A DNA stretch of 64,000 nucleotides from Thiomonas arsenitoxydans. Its GTDB lineage: Bacteria; Pseudomonadota; Gammaproteobacteria; Burkholderiales; Burkholderiaceae_C. A model generated the notes under the pieces. It ran no database searches. It was not told the origin of the DNA and saw only the letters and a program-made list of their open reading frames with translations. The stretch is from NCBI RefSeq assembly GCF_000253115.1, contig NC_014145.1, positions 1,550,001-1,614,000 of the forward strand, read 5' to 3'. Both the position numbers and the translations under genes were made by a program. This document shows, piece after piece, positions 44,832 to 52,924 of this stretch (its first letter is position 1; every line of letters begins with the position of its first letter).

Positions 44832-46706
44832 ATGGCACACGCCCTGTCTCGTCCGCTATCTCCCGCCCGCCGCCGCTTGTTGCAAAGCCTGCCGCTGGGC
44901 TTGTTTCCGTTTGGGGCGGCGTGGGCGAGTCAGCGGGAACAACAGGCGGAACAACCGGCCTACGCGCTGTACGACCAGCCGAAGTATCCGCCCGGATTCA
45001 CCCATTTCGACTACGTCAATCCGCAAGCGCCGGTCGGCGGCAGCCTGGTGCTCACGCCGCCCACCGTGGGCGGCAGTTTCGACAAGCTCAACCCCTTCAC
45101 CCTCAAAGGCAACGCCGCGCCGGGCTTGAACACCCTGGTGTTCGAGACCCTGATGACCGCCAGTTGGGACGAACCCAACACCGTGTACGGTCTGCTGGCC
45201 GACGATATTGCCGTGGCGGCAGACGGGCTTTCAGTGCAGTTTCACCTCAACCCGCTGGCGCGGTTTTCCAACGGCGACTCCGTGACCGCGCACGACGTGG
45301 CCTACAGCTACAACACCCTCGTCAGCAGCGCGGCCGCGCCGCAGTTCGCCAGTATCTACGCCGACGTGGCCGACGTGGCCGCGCTGGATGAGCGTCAGGT
45401 GCGCTTTACCTTCAAGCGGCGCAATCACGAGCTGCCCATTTTGCTCGCGGGCCTGCCGGTGTTTTCGCCCAAGTGGGCGGGCCAGCGCGCGTTCAACGAA
45501 GTAATCGACACGCCCATCGCCAGCGGCCCCTACCGCATCGCCCGCACCTCGCAGCAGCGCGACATCACCTACGTCCGCCGCAGCGACTACTGGGGCTGGC
45601 ATTTGCCCACCCGTCGCGGGCAGTTCAATTTTTCCGAGGTGAGCTACAAGCTTTATCTCGACGGCACGGCGCGGCTCGAAGCCTTCAAGGCGGGGGAGTA
45701 CGACCTGCTGCAGGAGTTCATCGCCCGCAACTGGGCGCGGCAGTATCGCGGCCCGAAGTTCGACAGCGGCGCGCTGAAAAAACTGGAGCTGCCCAATCAC
45801 AATCCGGCCGGGTTCCAGGGCTTCGTGGTCAACCTGCGCCGTCCGCAGTTTCAGGACGTTCGGGTGCGTCAGGCGCTGGCGCTGGCGCTCGACTTCCAGT
45901 GGCTCAACCGCATGCTGTTCTACGGCGCCTACAAGCGCATCGAAGGCTATTTCGCCAATTCGCCGTTCGACGCGCATGGCGCGCCGGGGCCGGATGAACT
46001 GGCGCTGCTCGAACCCTTGCGGGCGCAACTGCCGCCAGAGGTGTTCGGTGTGTTGCCGCGCATGCCATCGACGGCCCCGCCGAACAGTCTGCGCGGCAAT
46101 CTGCTCAAGGCGCGCGCGCTGCTGGAGCAGGCGGGCTGGCACTGGCGCGATGGTGCGCTACGCAACGCCAAGGGGCAGGCATTGGTGATCGATTACCTCG
46201 ACAGCCAGGGTTCGATGTCGCGCATCATTTCGGTTTATTCGCAGGCGCTGCAACGGCTGGGCATCACGCTCAACTATCGCCTGGTGGATTTCGCGCTGTA
46301 CCAGCAGCGCATGGACACTTTCGACTTCGACATGACCACCATCCGCTACGGCGGCAGTACCAGCCCGGGCAACGAGCTGTTCGACCGCTTCGGCTCGCGC
46401 GCAGCTTCGGTGCAGGGCTCGGACAATGTCTGGGGTTTGCGCGATCCGGCCGTCGATGCGCTGATCGAGCGCGTGGTGGCGGCCACCTCCATGCAGGCGC
46501 TGCAAACGGCCTGCCGCGCGCTCGACCGCGTGCTGGTCTGCGGCTGGTATTCGGTGCCGCAGTGGTACAGCGACACCTTCCGCGTGGCGATTGCCGCACA
46601 CAAATTTTCCTGGCCGAAGACCTTGCCGCTGTACTACCAGCCAGAAGGCTGGGCAGTGCAATGCTGGTGGGCTAATGCCAAATCCGCTTCCGGAGCGCCG
46701 ACGTGA
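44832..46706 (+). CDS. yejA: Peptide ABC transporter substrate-binding protein (YejA-like)
   Basis: A 624-residue periplasmic binding protein of ABC family 5 (SBP_bac_5). It has an N-terminal signal with twin arginines (RRRLLQSLPLGLFPFGAAWA), then the mature domain with DDIAVAADGLSVQFHLNPLARFSNGDSVTAHDVAYSY. Long length and the following genes match the Yej system, which imports oligopeptides and in enterics microcin C. The ATG at 44832 is used; ATGs at 44784 and 44817 extend it without benefit. Its stop overlaps the yejB GTG start. Confidence 0.9.
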   Translation: MAHALSRPLSPARRRLLQSLPLGLFPFGAAWASQREQQAEQPAYALYDQPKYPPGFTHFDYVNPQAPVGGSLVLTPPTVGGSFDKLNPFTLKGNAAPGLNTLVFETLMTASWDEPNTVYGLLADDIAVAADGLSVQFHLNPLARFSNGDSVTAHDVAYSYNTLVSSAAAPQFASIYADVADVAALDERQVRFTFKRRNHELPILLAGLPVFSPKWAGQRAFNEVIDTPIASGPYRIARTSQQRDITYVRRSDYWGWHLPTRRGQFNFSEVSYKLYLDGTARLEAFKAGEYDLLQEFIARNWARQYRGPKFDSGALKKLELPNHNPAGFQGFVVNLRRPQFQDVRVRQALALALDFQWLNRMLFYGAYKRIEGYFANSPFDAHGAPGPDELALLEPLRAQLPPEVFGVLPRMPSTAPPNSLRGNLLKARALLEQAGWHWRDGALRNAKGQALVIDYLDSQGSMSRIISVYSQALQRLGITLNYRLVDFALYQQRMDTFDFDMTTIRYGGSTSPGNELFDRFGSRAASVQGSDNVWGLRDPAVDALIERVVAATSMQALQTACRALDRVLVCGWYSVPQWYSDTFRVAIAAHKFSWPKTLPLYYQPEGWAVQCWWANAKSASGAPT

Positions 46707-47761
46707 ATCTCTGGGCCTATATCTTCAAGCGCGTACTGCTGATGATTCCCACCCTGCTGGGCGTGCTCACCCTCACCTTCATCGTGGTGCAGTTCGTCCC
46801 CGGCGGGCCGGTGGAGCAGATGGTGTCGCAACTGCGCGGCAAGGAAGGCGGTGCGGCAGGTGAAGCCGCCACGGCGCAAGGCATTTACCGTGGTGCGCAA
46901 GGCATCTCGCCCAAGCAACTCGCCGAGCTGCGCCAGCTCTACGGTTTCGACAAGCCGCCGCTGCAGCGCTACCTCGACATGCTGTGGCAGTTCGCGCATT
47001 TCGACCTCGGTCGCAGCTATTACCACCACGAAGCGGTGTGGACGCTGATCAAAGAGCGGCTGCCGGTCTCCATCTCGCTGGGCTTGTGGAATTTTTTGCT
47101 CACCTATCTGATTTCCATTCCACTGGGCATCGCCAAGGCGGTGCGGCATGGCAGCCGCTTCGATGTGTCCACCAGCATTGCGGTGCTGGTGGGCTACGCC
47201 ATTCCAGGCTTCGTGCTGGGCGTGCTGCTGCTGGTGCTGTTTGCGGGCGGCACCTGGTTGCAGTGGTTTCCGCTGCGCGGGCTGGTGTCCGACGGCTGGT
47301 CGCAATTCAGTCTGTGGCACAAGATCACCGACTACCTGTGGCACATCACCTTGCCGGTGCTGGCGGCCACGGCGGGCAGCTTCGCCATCATCACCATGCT
47401 GACCAAGAACGCGTTTCTGGAGGAAATCCGCAAGCAATATGTGTTGACGGCGCGCGCCAAGGGCTTGAGCGAGCGCACCGTGCTGTGGTGGCATGTGCTG
47501 CGCAATGCGCTGGTGCCGTTGGTGACGGGCTTCCCCGCGGCGTTCATCGGTGCGTTCTTCGCCAGCTCCCTGCTGATCGAGACCCTGTTCTCGCTGCCGG
47601 GGCTGGGACTGCTGTCTTATGAAGCCGTGATGCGGCGCGACTATCCGGTGGTGATGGGCTCGCTCTATCTCTTTACCCTGATCGGACTGTTCACCAAACT
47701 GATCGCCGACCTGAGCTATGTCTGGGTCGATCCGCGCATCCAGTTCGGAGCGCTGCGGTGA
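46703..47761 (+). CDS. yejB: Peptide ABC transporter permease YejB
   Basis: A 352-residue inner-membrane permease with six transmembrane segments. The N-terminal FKRVLLMIPTLLGVLTLTFIVVQFVPGGPVE and the EAA loop (EIRKQYVLTARAKGLSERTVLWWHVLRNAL) are typical of the DppB/OppB class, and the insertion of about 50 residues after the first helix is characteristic of YejB. It starts at a GTG overlapping the yejA stop (GTGA) and ends overlapping yejE, so the four subunits are translationally coupled. Confidence 0.93.
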   Translation: MNLWAYIFKRVLLMIPTLLGVLTLTFIVVQFVPGGPVEQMVSQLRGKEGGAAGEAATAQGIYRGAQGISPKQLAELRQLYGFDKPPLQRYLDMLWQFAHFDLGRSYYHHEAVWTLIKERLPVSISLGLWNFLLTYLISIPLGIAKAVRHGSRFDVSTSIAVLVGYAIPGFVLGVLLLVLFAGGTWLQWFPLRGLVSDGWSQFSLWHKITDYLWHITLPVLAATAGSFAIITMLTKNAFLEEIRKQYVLTARAKGLSERTVLWWHVLRNALVPLVTGFPAAFIGAFFASSLLIETLFSLPGLGLLSYEAVMRRDYPVVMGSLYLFTLIGLFTKLIADLSYVWVDPRIQFGALR

Positions 47762-48825
47762 GCGCCGCCGCGCTGGCGCAGGCGCAGCCCGCGCGCCATC
47801 CCTTTCTCACGCAGGGATGGGCGCGGTTCAAGGCGCATCGCCTGGGGCGCTGGAGCCTGTGGCTGTTTCTGCTGCTGTTCGGCCTGAGTCTGCTCGCGCC
47901 CGTGATCAGCAACGACAAACCGCTGCTGGTGCGCTATGACGGACGGTTTTATCTGCCGCTGCTGCACAGCTATCCCGAAACCACGTTTGGCGGCGACTTC
48001 CACACGCCGACCGACTATCTCGACCCCTACATTCGCGCCAAGCTGTCGGCCCCCGGAAATTTCGCGCTCTATCCCCCCATTCCCTACAGCGCCACCACCA
48101 TCGATTACTTCGCGCAGCGGCCTTTTCCCTCTTCGCCCTCGGCGCGACATTGGCTGGGCACCGACGATCGCGGGCGTGACGTGTTGGCGCGGCTGATCTA
48201 CGGCTTCCGGCTGTCGGTGCTGTTCGCGCTGGCGCTCACCGTCACGGGCACGCTGCTGGGCCTGCTCATCGGCGCCGTGCAGGGCTATTTCGGCGGGCGC
48301 ATCGATCTGTCGGTACAGCGGCTGATGGAGGTCTGGGGATCGATGCCTGAGCTGTATCTGCTGATCATTTTTTCGGCGGTGTTCGCGCCCGGCCTGGCCT
48401 TGCTGCTGGTGCTGCTCTCTCTGTTCGGCTGGATGGGGCTGGCCGACTATGTGCGCGCCGAGTTTTTGCGCAACCGGCAGATGGACTATGTGCGCGCCGC
48501 GCAGGCGCTGGGGCTGTCGCACGCGCGCATCATGTGGCGGCACATCCTGCCCAACAGCCTGACGCCGGTGGTCACCTTTCTGCCGTTTCGCATGAGTGGG
48601 GCGCTGCTGGCGCTCACCAGTCTGGACTTTCTCGGTCTGGGCGTTCCGCCGCCCACGCCCAGTCTGGGCGAATTATTGGCGCAGGGCAAGACCAACCTGG
48701 ATGCGTGGTGGATTTCAGCGGCAGCTTTCGGCGCGCTGGTGAGCATCCTGCTGCTGCTGACCTTCATCGGTGAGGCGCTGCGCGACGCCCTGGACCCCCG
48801 GCACACCGGCGCGGGCCGGGGATGA
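47758..48825 (+). CDS. yejE: Peptide ABC transporter permease YejE
   Basis: A 355-residue DppC/OppC-class permease. The periplasmic insertion between helices 1 and 2 (about residues 50-125) is longer than in OppC and ends in LGTDDRGRDVLARLIYG, as in YejE. The EAA loop reads FLRNRQMDYVRAAQALGLSHARIMWRHILPN. It begins at a GTG overlapping the yejB stop by 4 bp and overlaps yejF by 4 bp (ATGA). Confidence 0.93.
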   Translation: MSAAALAQAQPARHPFLTQGWARFKAHRLGRWSLWLFLLLFGLSLLAPVISNDKPLLVRYDGRFYLPLLHSYPETTFGGDFHTPTDYLDPYIRAKLSAPGNFALYPPIPYSATTIDYFAQRPFPSSPSARHWLGTDDRGRDVLARLIYGFRLSVLFALALTVTGTLLGLLIGAVQGYFGGRIDLSVQRLMEVWGSMPELYLLIIFSAVFAPGLALLLVLLSLFGWMGLADYVRAEFLRNRQMDYVRAAQALGLSHARIMWRHILPNSLTPVVTFLPFRMSGALLALTSLDFLGLGVPPPTPSLGELLAQGKTNLDAWWISAAAFGALVSILLLLTFIGEALRDALDPRHTGAGRG

Positions 48826-50438
48826 GCGACATGCCTTCAACCCCTTTGCTCAAAGTACGCGATCTGCAGGTGCGTTTTGGCGCCCAAACCGTGGTGCATG
48901 GCGTCGATCTCGACATCGCCACGGGCGAAAAAGTCGCGCTCGTCGGCGAATCCGGCTCGGGCAAGACCGTCTCGGCGCTGGCCTTGCTGCGTCTGCTGGA
49001 CGGGGCGCAACAGACCGGCAGTGTGACGTTCGACGGGCGCGAACTCTTCACACTGAGCGAGCGCCAGATGCGCGGTCTGCGCGGCAAAGACATCGCCATG
49101 ATCTTTCAGGAGCCGATGACCGCGCTCAACCCGCTGCATCCGGTCGGGCGGCAGATTGCCGAGGTGCTGGAGCTGCACGAGGCGCTGTCCCGCCGCGCGG
49201 CTTGGGCGCGGGCCGTGGAGTTGCTGGGGCAGATGGACATCGACCAGCCCGCGCGGCGTGCGGCGGACTATCCGCATCAGCTCTCCGGCGGCCAGAGGCA
49301 GCGGGTAATGATTGCCATGGCGTTGGCTTGCCGCCCCCGGCTGCTGCTGGCCGACGAGCCCACCACCGCGCTCGACGTGACCGTACGCCGCCAGATTCTC
49401 GATCTGCTCGACGCCTTGCAGGCCGAATACGGCCTGGCCTTGCTGTTCATCACCCACGACCTTCATTTGGTGCGGCGCTACGCGCACCGCGTGGCCGTGA
49501 TGCAGCAGGGCAGGGTGGTGGAGGCCGGAACGGTTACCTCAGTATTCGCCGCGCCGCGGCACCCCTATACGCAAATGCTGCTGCGCAGCCGCCCGCGCCG
49601 CCTCGTGCAGGAGTCCGAAAAAAATGCGGCGCCGCCGCCCACCGTGCTTCAGGCGCGCGCGCTGAGTGTGCGCTTCGCCCAAAACAGCGGTTTCTGGCGC
49701 AAACACTGGCACACCGTGCTGCAGGACGTTTCGCTGGAATTGCCCGCAGGGCAGACCTTGGGCGTGGTGGGCGAATCGGGCAGCGGCAAATCGACCCTCG
49801 CGCTCGCACTGCTCGGCCTGCTGCGCCGACAGGGCGGGGAGGTGAGTCTGCTGGGACGCGATCCGGCCCGGTTGTCCGCTGCCGCGCTGCGCCCCTTGCG
49901 CGCGCAGGCGCAAATCGTGTTCCAGGACCCGTTTTCCAGCCTATCGCCGCGGCGCACCGTGGCGCAGATCGTCGAAGAGGGTCTGGAAAACCATCGTCCT
50001 GAGTGGAGTGTCGTGCAACGTAGCGAGCGCGCCCAGCAGATTCTGGCAGAAGTCGGCTTGCCGCTTTCTCCGGCCGAAATGCAACGCTATCCGCATGCAT
50101 TTTCGGGTGGGCAACGCCAGCGCATCGCGATAGCGCGGGCCTTGATTCTGGAGCCCAAGGTGCTCATTCTCGACGAGCCGACCAGCGCGCTCGACGTGTC
50201 CGTGCAGCAGCAGGTACTTGATCTTCTCGCTGCATTGCAGCAAAGGCATGGGCTGGCCTATGTGCTCATCAGCCACGATCTGTCGGTCATTGGCGCGCTG
50301 TCGCACCGTGTGCTGGTGCTGCACCAGGGAAAGGTGGTCGAGCAAGGGCAGGCAGACGCCGTGCTGCGTGCGCCACGCCAGCCCTACACCCAGGCCTTGC
50401 TCGCAGCATCCGACCTGGGGGAAGAAGTGCGCCGATGA
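48822..50438 (+). CDS. yejF: Peptide ABC transporter ATP-binding protein YejF
   Basis: A 538-residue protein with two complete ATPase cassettes. Cassette 1 has Walker A GESGSGKT, signature LSGGQRQR and Walker B LLLADEP. Cassette 2 has GESGSGKS, signature FSGGQRQR and LILDEP. The fused layout, equivalent to DppD plus DppF, is characteristic of YejF. The ATG overlaps the yejE stop. No terminator is visible directly after it; the promoter of the rimP leader begins 58 bp downstream. Confidence 0.94.
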   Translation: MSDMPSTPLLKVRDLQVRFGAQTVVHGVDLDIATGEKVALVGESGSGKTVSALALLRLLDGAQQTGSVTFDGRELFTLSERQMRGLRGKDIAMIFQEPMTALNPLHPVGRQIAEVLELHEALSRRAAWARAVELLGQMDIDQPARRAADYPHQLSGGQRQRVMIAMALACRPRLLLADEPTTALDVTVRRQILDLLDALQAEYGLALLFITHDLHLVRRYAHRVAVMQQGRVVEAGTVTSVFAAPRHPYTQMLLRSRPRRLVQESEKNAAPPPTVLQARALSVRFAQNSGFWRKHWHTVLQDVSLELPAGQTLGVVGESGSGKSTLALALLGLLRRQGGEVSLLGRDPARLSAAALRPLRAQAQIVFQDPFSSLSPRRTVAQIVEEGLENHRPEWSVVQRSERAQQILAEVGLPLSPAEMQRYPHAFSGGQRQRIAIARALILEPKVLILDEPTSALDVSVQQQVLDLLAALQQRHGLAYVLISHDLSVIGALSHRVLVLHQGKVVEQGQADAVLRAPRQPYTQALLAASDLGEEVRR

Positions 50439-50496
50439 ATGGCACAAGGAATAGGGCAGGAAGAGGGCGCAGAGTACGCGCAGCCGAGGCGCGTTA

Positions 50497-50525
50497 TTGC
50501 CAAAAAGTTCCTTCCTCTCTATAAT
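50497..50525 (+). promoter_or_regulatory. Sigma-70 promoter upstream of the rimP leader
   Basis: TTGCCA (50497-50502) and a perfect TATAAT (50520-50525) with a 17-bp spacer. This is the best sigma-70 match I found in the window. It should start RNA near 50532. Confidence 0.75.
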
Positions 50526-50531
50526 CCACTT

Positions 50532-50749
50532 TTTTGTTGACCGCAAGAAAATTTCCGAGAATTTCAGACTCAGGTTTTGTCAGACTTTATCTGATGGGGC
50601 ACAGAGGGCGCAGTTCAGAGCGCAGTTTTCAAAGAAAAAGTAGTCAAAGAGCAGTCGCTTGGCAGTGGCAGAACACCGGGAGAGCGCAGTGTGCGGGCCC
50701 GACCACAGCAGTGAGCAAAAACTGGGCGACGTCATCGCCCTTTTTTTTT
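50532..50749 (+). ncRNA. Candidate short RNA or attenuated leader before rimP
   Basis: About 218 nt lie between a consensus promoter and a strong intrinsic terminator, with no convincing reading frame and no tRNA signature. It contains a hairpin TCAGA-CTTTA-TCTGA (50580-50594) and repeats of AGNGCGCAG. In E. coli the nusA operon leader also contains terminators and is autoregulated; whether this is a free RNA or a leader is not decidable here. Confidence 0.45.
50724..50749 (+). terminator. Strong intrinsic terminator/attenuator before rimP
   Basis: GGGCGA (50724-50729), a 5-nt loop and TCGCCC (50735-50740), followed by nine consecutive T residues (50741-50749). It ends only 63 bp before the rimP start, so the operon must be read through it or start from a further promoter downstream. 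Confidence 0.8.
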
Positions 50750-50812
50750 GCTTGCGCGGCGGGCGATTGACGAGATTTGCGGTCAGGTGATGAACGAAAT
50801 ATTGGCAAACGC

Positions 50813-51388
50813 ATGAGTGCAGCACAGGCAATCGATACGGCAGTCACCAGTCTTGGACTGGAACTCGTGGAGGTGGAGCACCTTCCGCGCGGCTTGCTGC
50901 GCGTGACCATCGATCATGCCGACGGCGCCCCGGTGACGGTGGAAGACTGCGAGCGGGTGACCCGTCAGTTGCAGTATGTGTTTGAAGTAGAAAACGTGGA
51001 CTACGGTCGTCTGGAGGTGTCGTCTCCCGGCTTGGACCGTCCTCTGCGCAAGTCAGAAGATTTTGTGCGATTTGCCGGGTTGGAGATCGACGTCGTTCTT
51101 CGCGTGCCGTTTCAGGGTCGCAAGAAGTACCGCGGCGTTTTGCTCGAGCGCTCGCAAGACGACGAGCCGGGGCGTTTTTCCGTCGCCTTGTCGCCGCCTG
51201 AGGTGGGTGAAAAAGGCAAAGGCAAAGGCAAACCCGGCGCCGCGAACAAAAAGCCGAAAGCTGTCGGAGCGCCTGTCGCTCCCAAGGCAGAAGAGCAGGA
51301 CGTGTTGTCCGTCATGAATTTCAGTCTGGCCGAGGTGCGCGATGTGCGCCTGGTGCCTGTTGTCGATTTTGGGAGTGGTCGAAAATGA
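50813..51388 (+). CDS. rimP: Ribosome maturation factor RimP
   Basis: A 191-residue factor for 30S subunit assembly. Conserved segments are [40 protein letters not shown] and, at the end, [18 protein letters not shown]. It is about 40 residues longer than E. coli RimP because of a Lys/Gly/Ala-rich insertion at about residues 131-163 ([18 protein letters not shown]) in the C-terminal domain. The ATG at 50813 is used. The stop overlaps the nusA ATG by 4 bp. Confidence 0.92.
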   Translation: MSAAQAIDTAVTSLGLELVEVEHLPRGLLRVTIDHADGAPVTVEDCERVTRQLQYVFEVENVDYGRLEVSSPGLDRPLRKSEDFVRFAGLEIDVVLRVPFQGRKKYRGVLLERSQDDEPGRFSVALSPPEVGEKGKGKGKPGAANKKPKAVGAPVAPKAEEQDVLSVMNFSLAEVRDVRLVPVVDFGSGRK

Positions 51389-52863
51389 GTCGCGAGATTT
51401 TGATGTTGGTGGACGCCCTGGCGCGTGAAAAGAATGTCGATCGCGATGTTGTCTTCGGCGCGGTCGAGGCCGCGCTGGCCTCCGCAACCAAGCGTCTGTA
51501 CGAAGGCGAGGCGGATGTGCGCGTGCAGATCGACCGCAATACCGGCGAATACGAAAGCTTCCGTCGCTGGCATGTGGTGCCGGACGAAGCCGGGCTGCAG
51601 TTGCCCGATAGCGAAATTCTGCTGTTCGAAGCGCGGGAACAGATTCCCGATATCGAAGTGGGCGACTACATCGAGGAACCGATCGAGAGCATCGCCTTCG
51701 GCCGAATCGGCGCGCAGGCGGCCAAGCAGGTCATTCTGCAGAAAATCCGTGACGCCGAGCGCGAGCAGATCCTCAATGATTTCCTGGCCCGCAACGACAA
51801 GATTTTCAACGGCTCGGTCAAGCGCCTCGACAAGGGCGACCTCATCATCGAATCGGGCAAGGTCGATGCGCGACTGCGCCGAAGCGATCTGATCCCGAAG
51901 GAAAACCTGCGGGTGGGTGACCGGGTGCGCGCGGTGATTACCAAGATCGACCGCACCGCCCGCGGCCCGCAGATCGAAATCTCGCGCACCGCGCCGGAAT
52001 TCATGATCGAGTTGTTCCGCCTGGAAGTGCCCGAGATCGAGCAGGGCCTGATGGAAATCAAGTCTTGCGCCCGTGAGCCGGGAGTTCGCGCCAAGATTGC
52101 GGTGGTGTCGCACGACCGCCGTGTCGATCCCATCGGCACCTGCGTGGGCATTCGCGGCTCGCGCGTCACCGCGGTGACCAATGAACTCGGCGGCGAACGG
52201 GTCGATATCGTGCTCTGGTCGGAAGATCCGGCGCAGTTCGTCATCGGCGCGCTGGCGCCGGCGAATGTTTCGTCCATCGTGGTGGACGAAGAAAAGCACG
52301 CCATGGATGTGGCTGTGGACGAGGAAAATCTGGCGCTGGCCATCGGCCGCACCGGGCAGAACGTGCGGCTGGCCTCCGAGTTGACGGGGTGGAAGATCAA
52401 TATTCTCAGCGCCGAAGAGTCCGACGCCCGCAACACCCAGGAAACGCAGAAAATGCGCAGCCTGTTCGTTGAAAAGCTCGACGTCGATCAGGAAGTGGCT
52501 GACATTCTCATTGCCGAGGGGTTCACCAGCCTCGAAGAACTGGCCTACGTGCCGATCAACGAAATGCTGGAGATCGAGGCCTTCGATGAAGACACGGTCA
52601 ATGAACTGCGTGAACGCGCCCGCAATGCCTTGCTCACGCAGGAAATCGCGCGCGAGCAGAAGCTCGATGAAGTCGATCCGGCGCTCAAGGCGCTCGATGG
52701 CCTGAGCGCAGACGAGCTGGCCCTGCTGGCCGAAGCCGGTGTGCTCACCCTTGACGATCTGGGCGATCTGGCGACCGACGAGCTCACCGGCATTCTCCGC
52801 ACCGACGAGGCCCGGGCCGCCGACCTCATTCTGAAGGCGCGCGCGCACTGGTTCGACGCCTGA
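51385..52863 (+). CDS. nusA: Transcription termination/antitermination factor NusA
   Basis: A 492-residue RNA-polymerase-binding factor. In order: an N-terminal domain (residues 1-125), an S1 domain (about 135-200), two KH domains ([21 protein letters not shown] and [19 protein letters not shown]) and two C-terminal helix-hairpin-helix acidic repeats ([36 protein letters not shown]). Both acidic repeats are present, as in other proteobacteria. It begins within the rimP stop (ATGA); infB follows after 61 bp. Confidence 0.97.
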   Translation: MSREILMLVDALAREKNVDRDVVFGAVEAALASATKRLYEGEADVRVQIDRNTGEYESFRRWHVVPDEAGLQLPDSEILLFEAREQIPDIEVGDYIEEPIESIAFGRIGAQAAKQVILQKIRDAEREQILNDFLARNDKIFNGSVKRLDKGDLIIESGKVDARLRRSDLIPKENLRVGDRVRAVITKIDRTARGPQIEISRTAPEFMIELFRLEVPEIEQGLMEIKSCAREPGVRAKIAVVSHDRRVDPIGTCVGIRGSRVTAVTNELGGERVDIVLWSEDPAQFVIGALAPANVSSIVVDEEKHAMDVAVDEENLALAIGRTGQNVRLASELTGWKINILSAEESDARNTQETQKMRSLFVEKLDVDQEVADILIAEGFTSLEELAYVPINEMLEIEAFDEDTVNELRERARNALLTQEIAREQKLDEVDPALKALDGLSADELALLAEAGVLTLDDLGDLATDELTGILRTDEARAADLILKARAHWFDA

Positions 52864-52924
52864 ACCCCTCCGAACCCGCCGCCCGCACTTCACACGTTTC
52901 AAGCCGTACTAGGACACACCATCA

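Noticed and set aside
50532..50749. A tRNA (metY-like) or 6S/4.5S RNA in the rimP leader
   Set aside because: No T-loop or anticodon-arm pattern and none of the conserved SRP or 6S sequences are visible.
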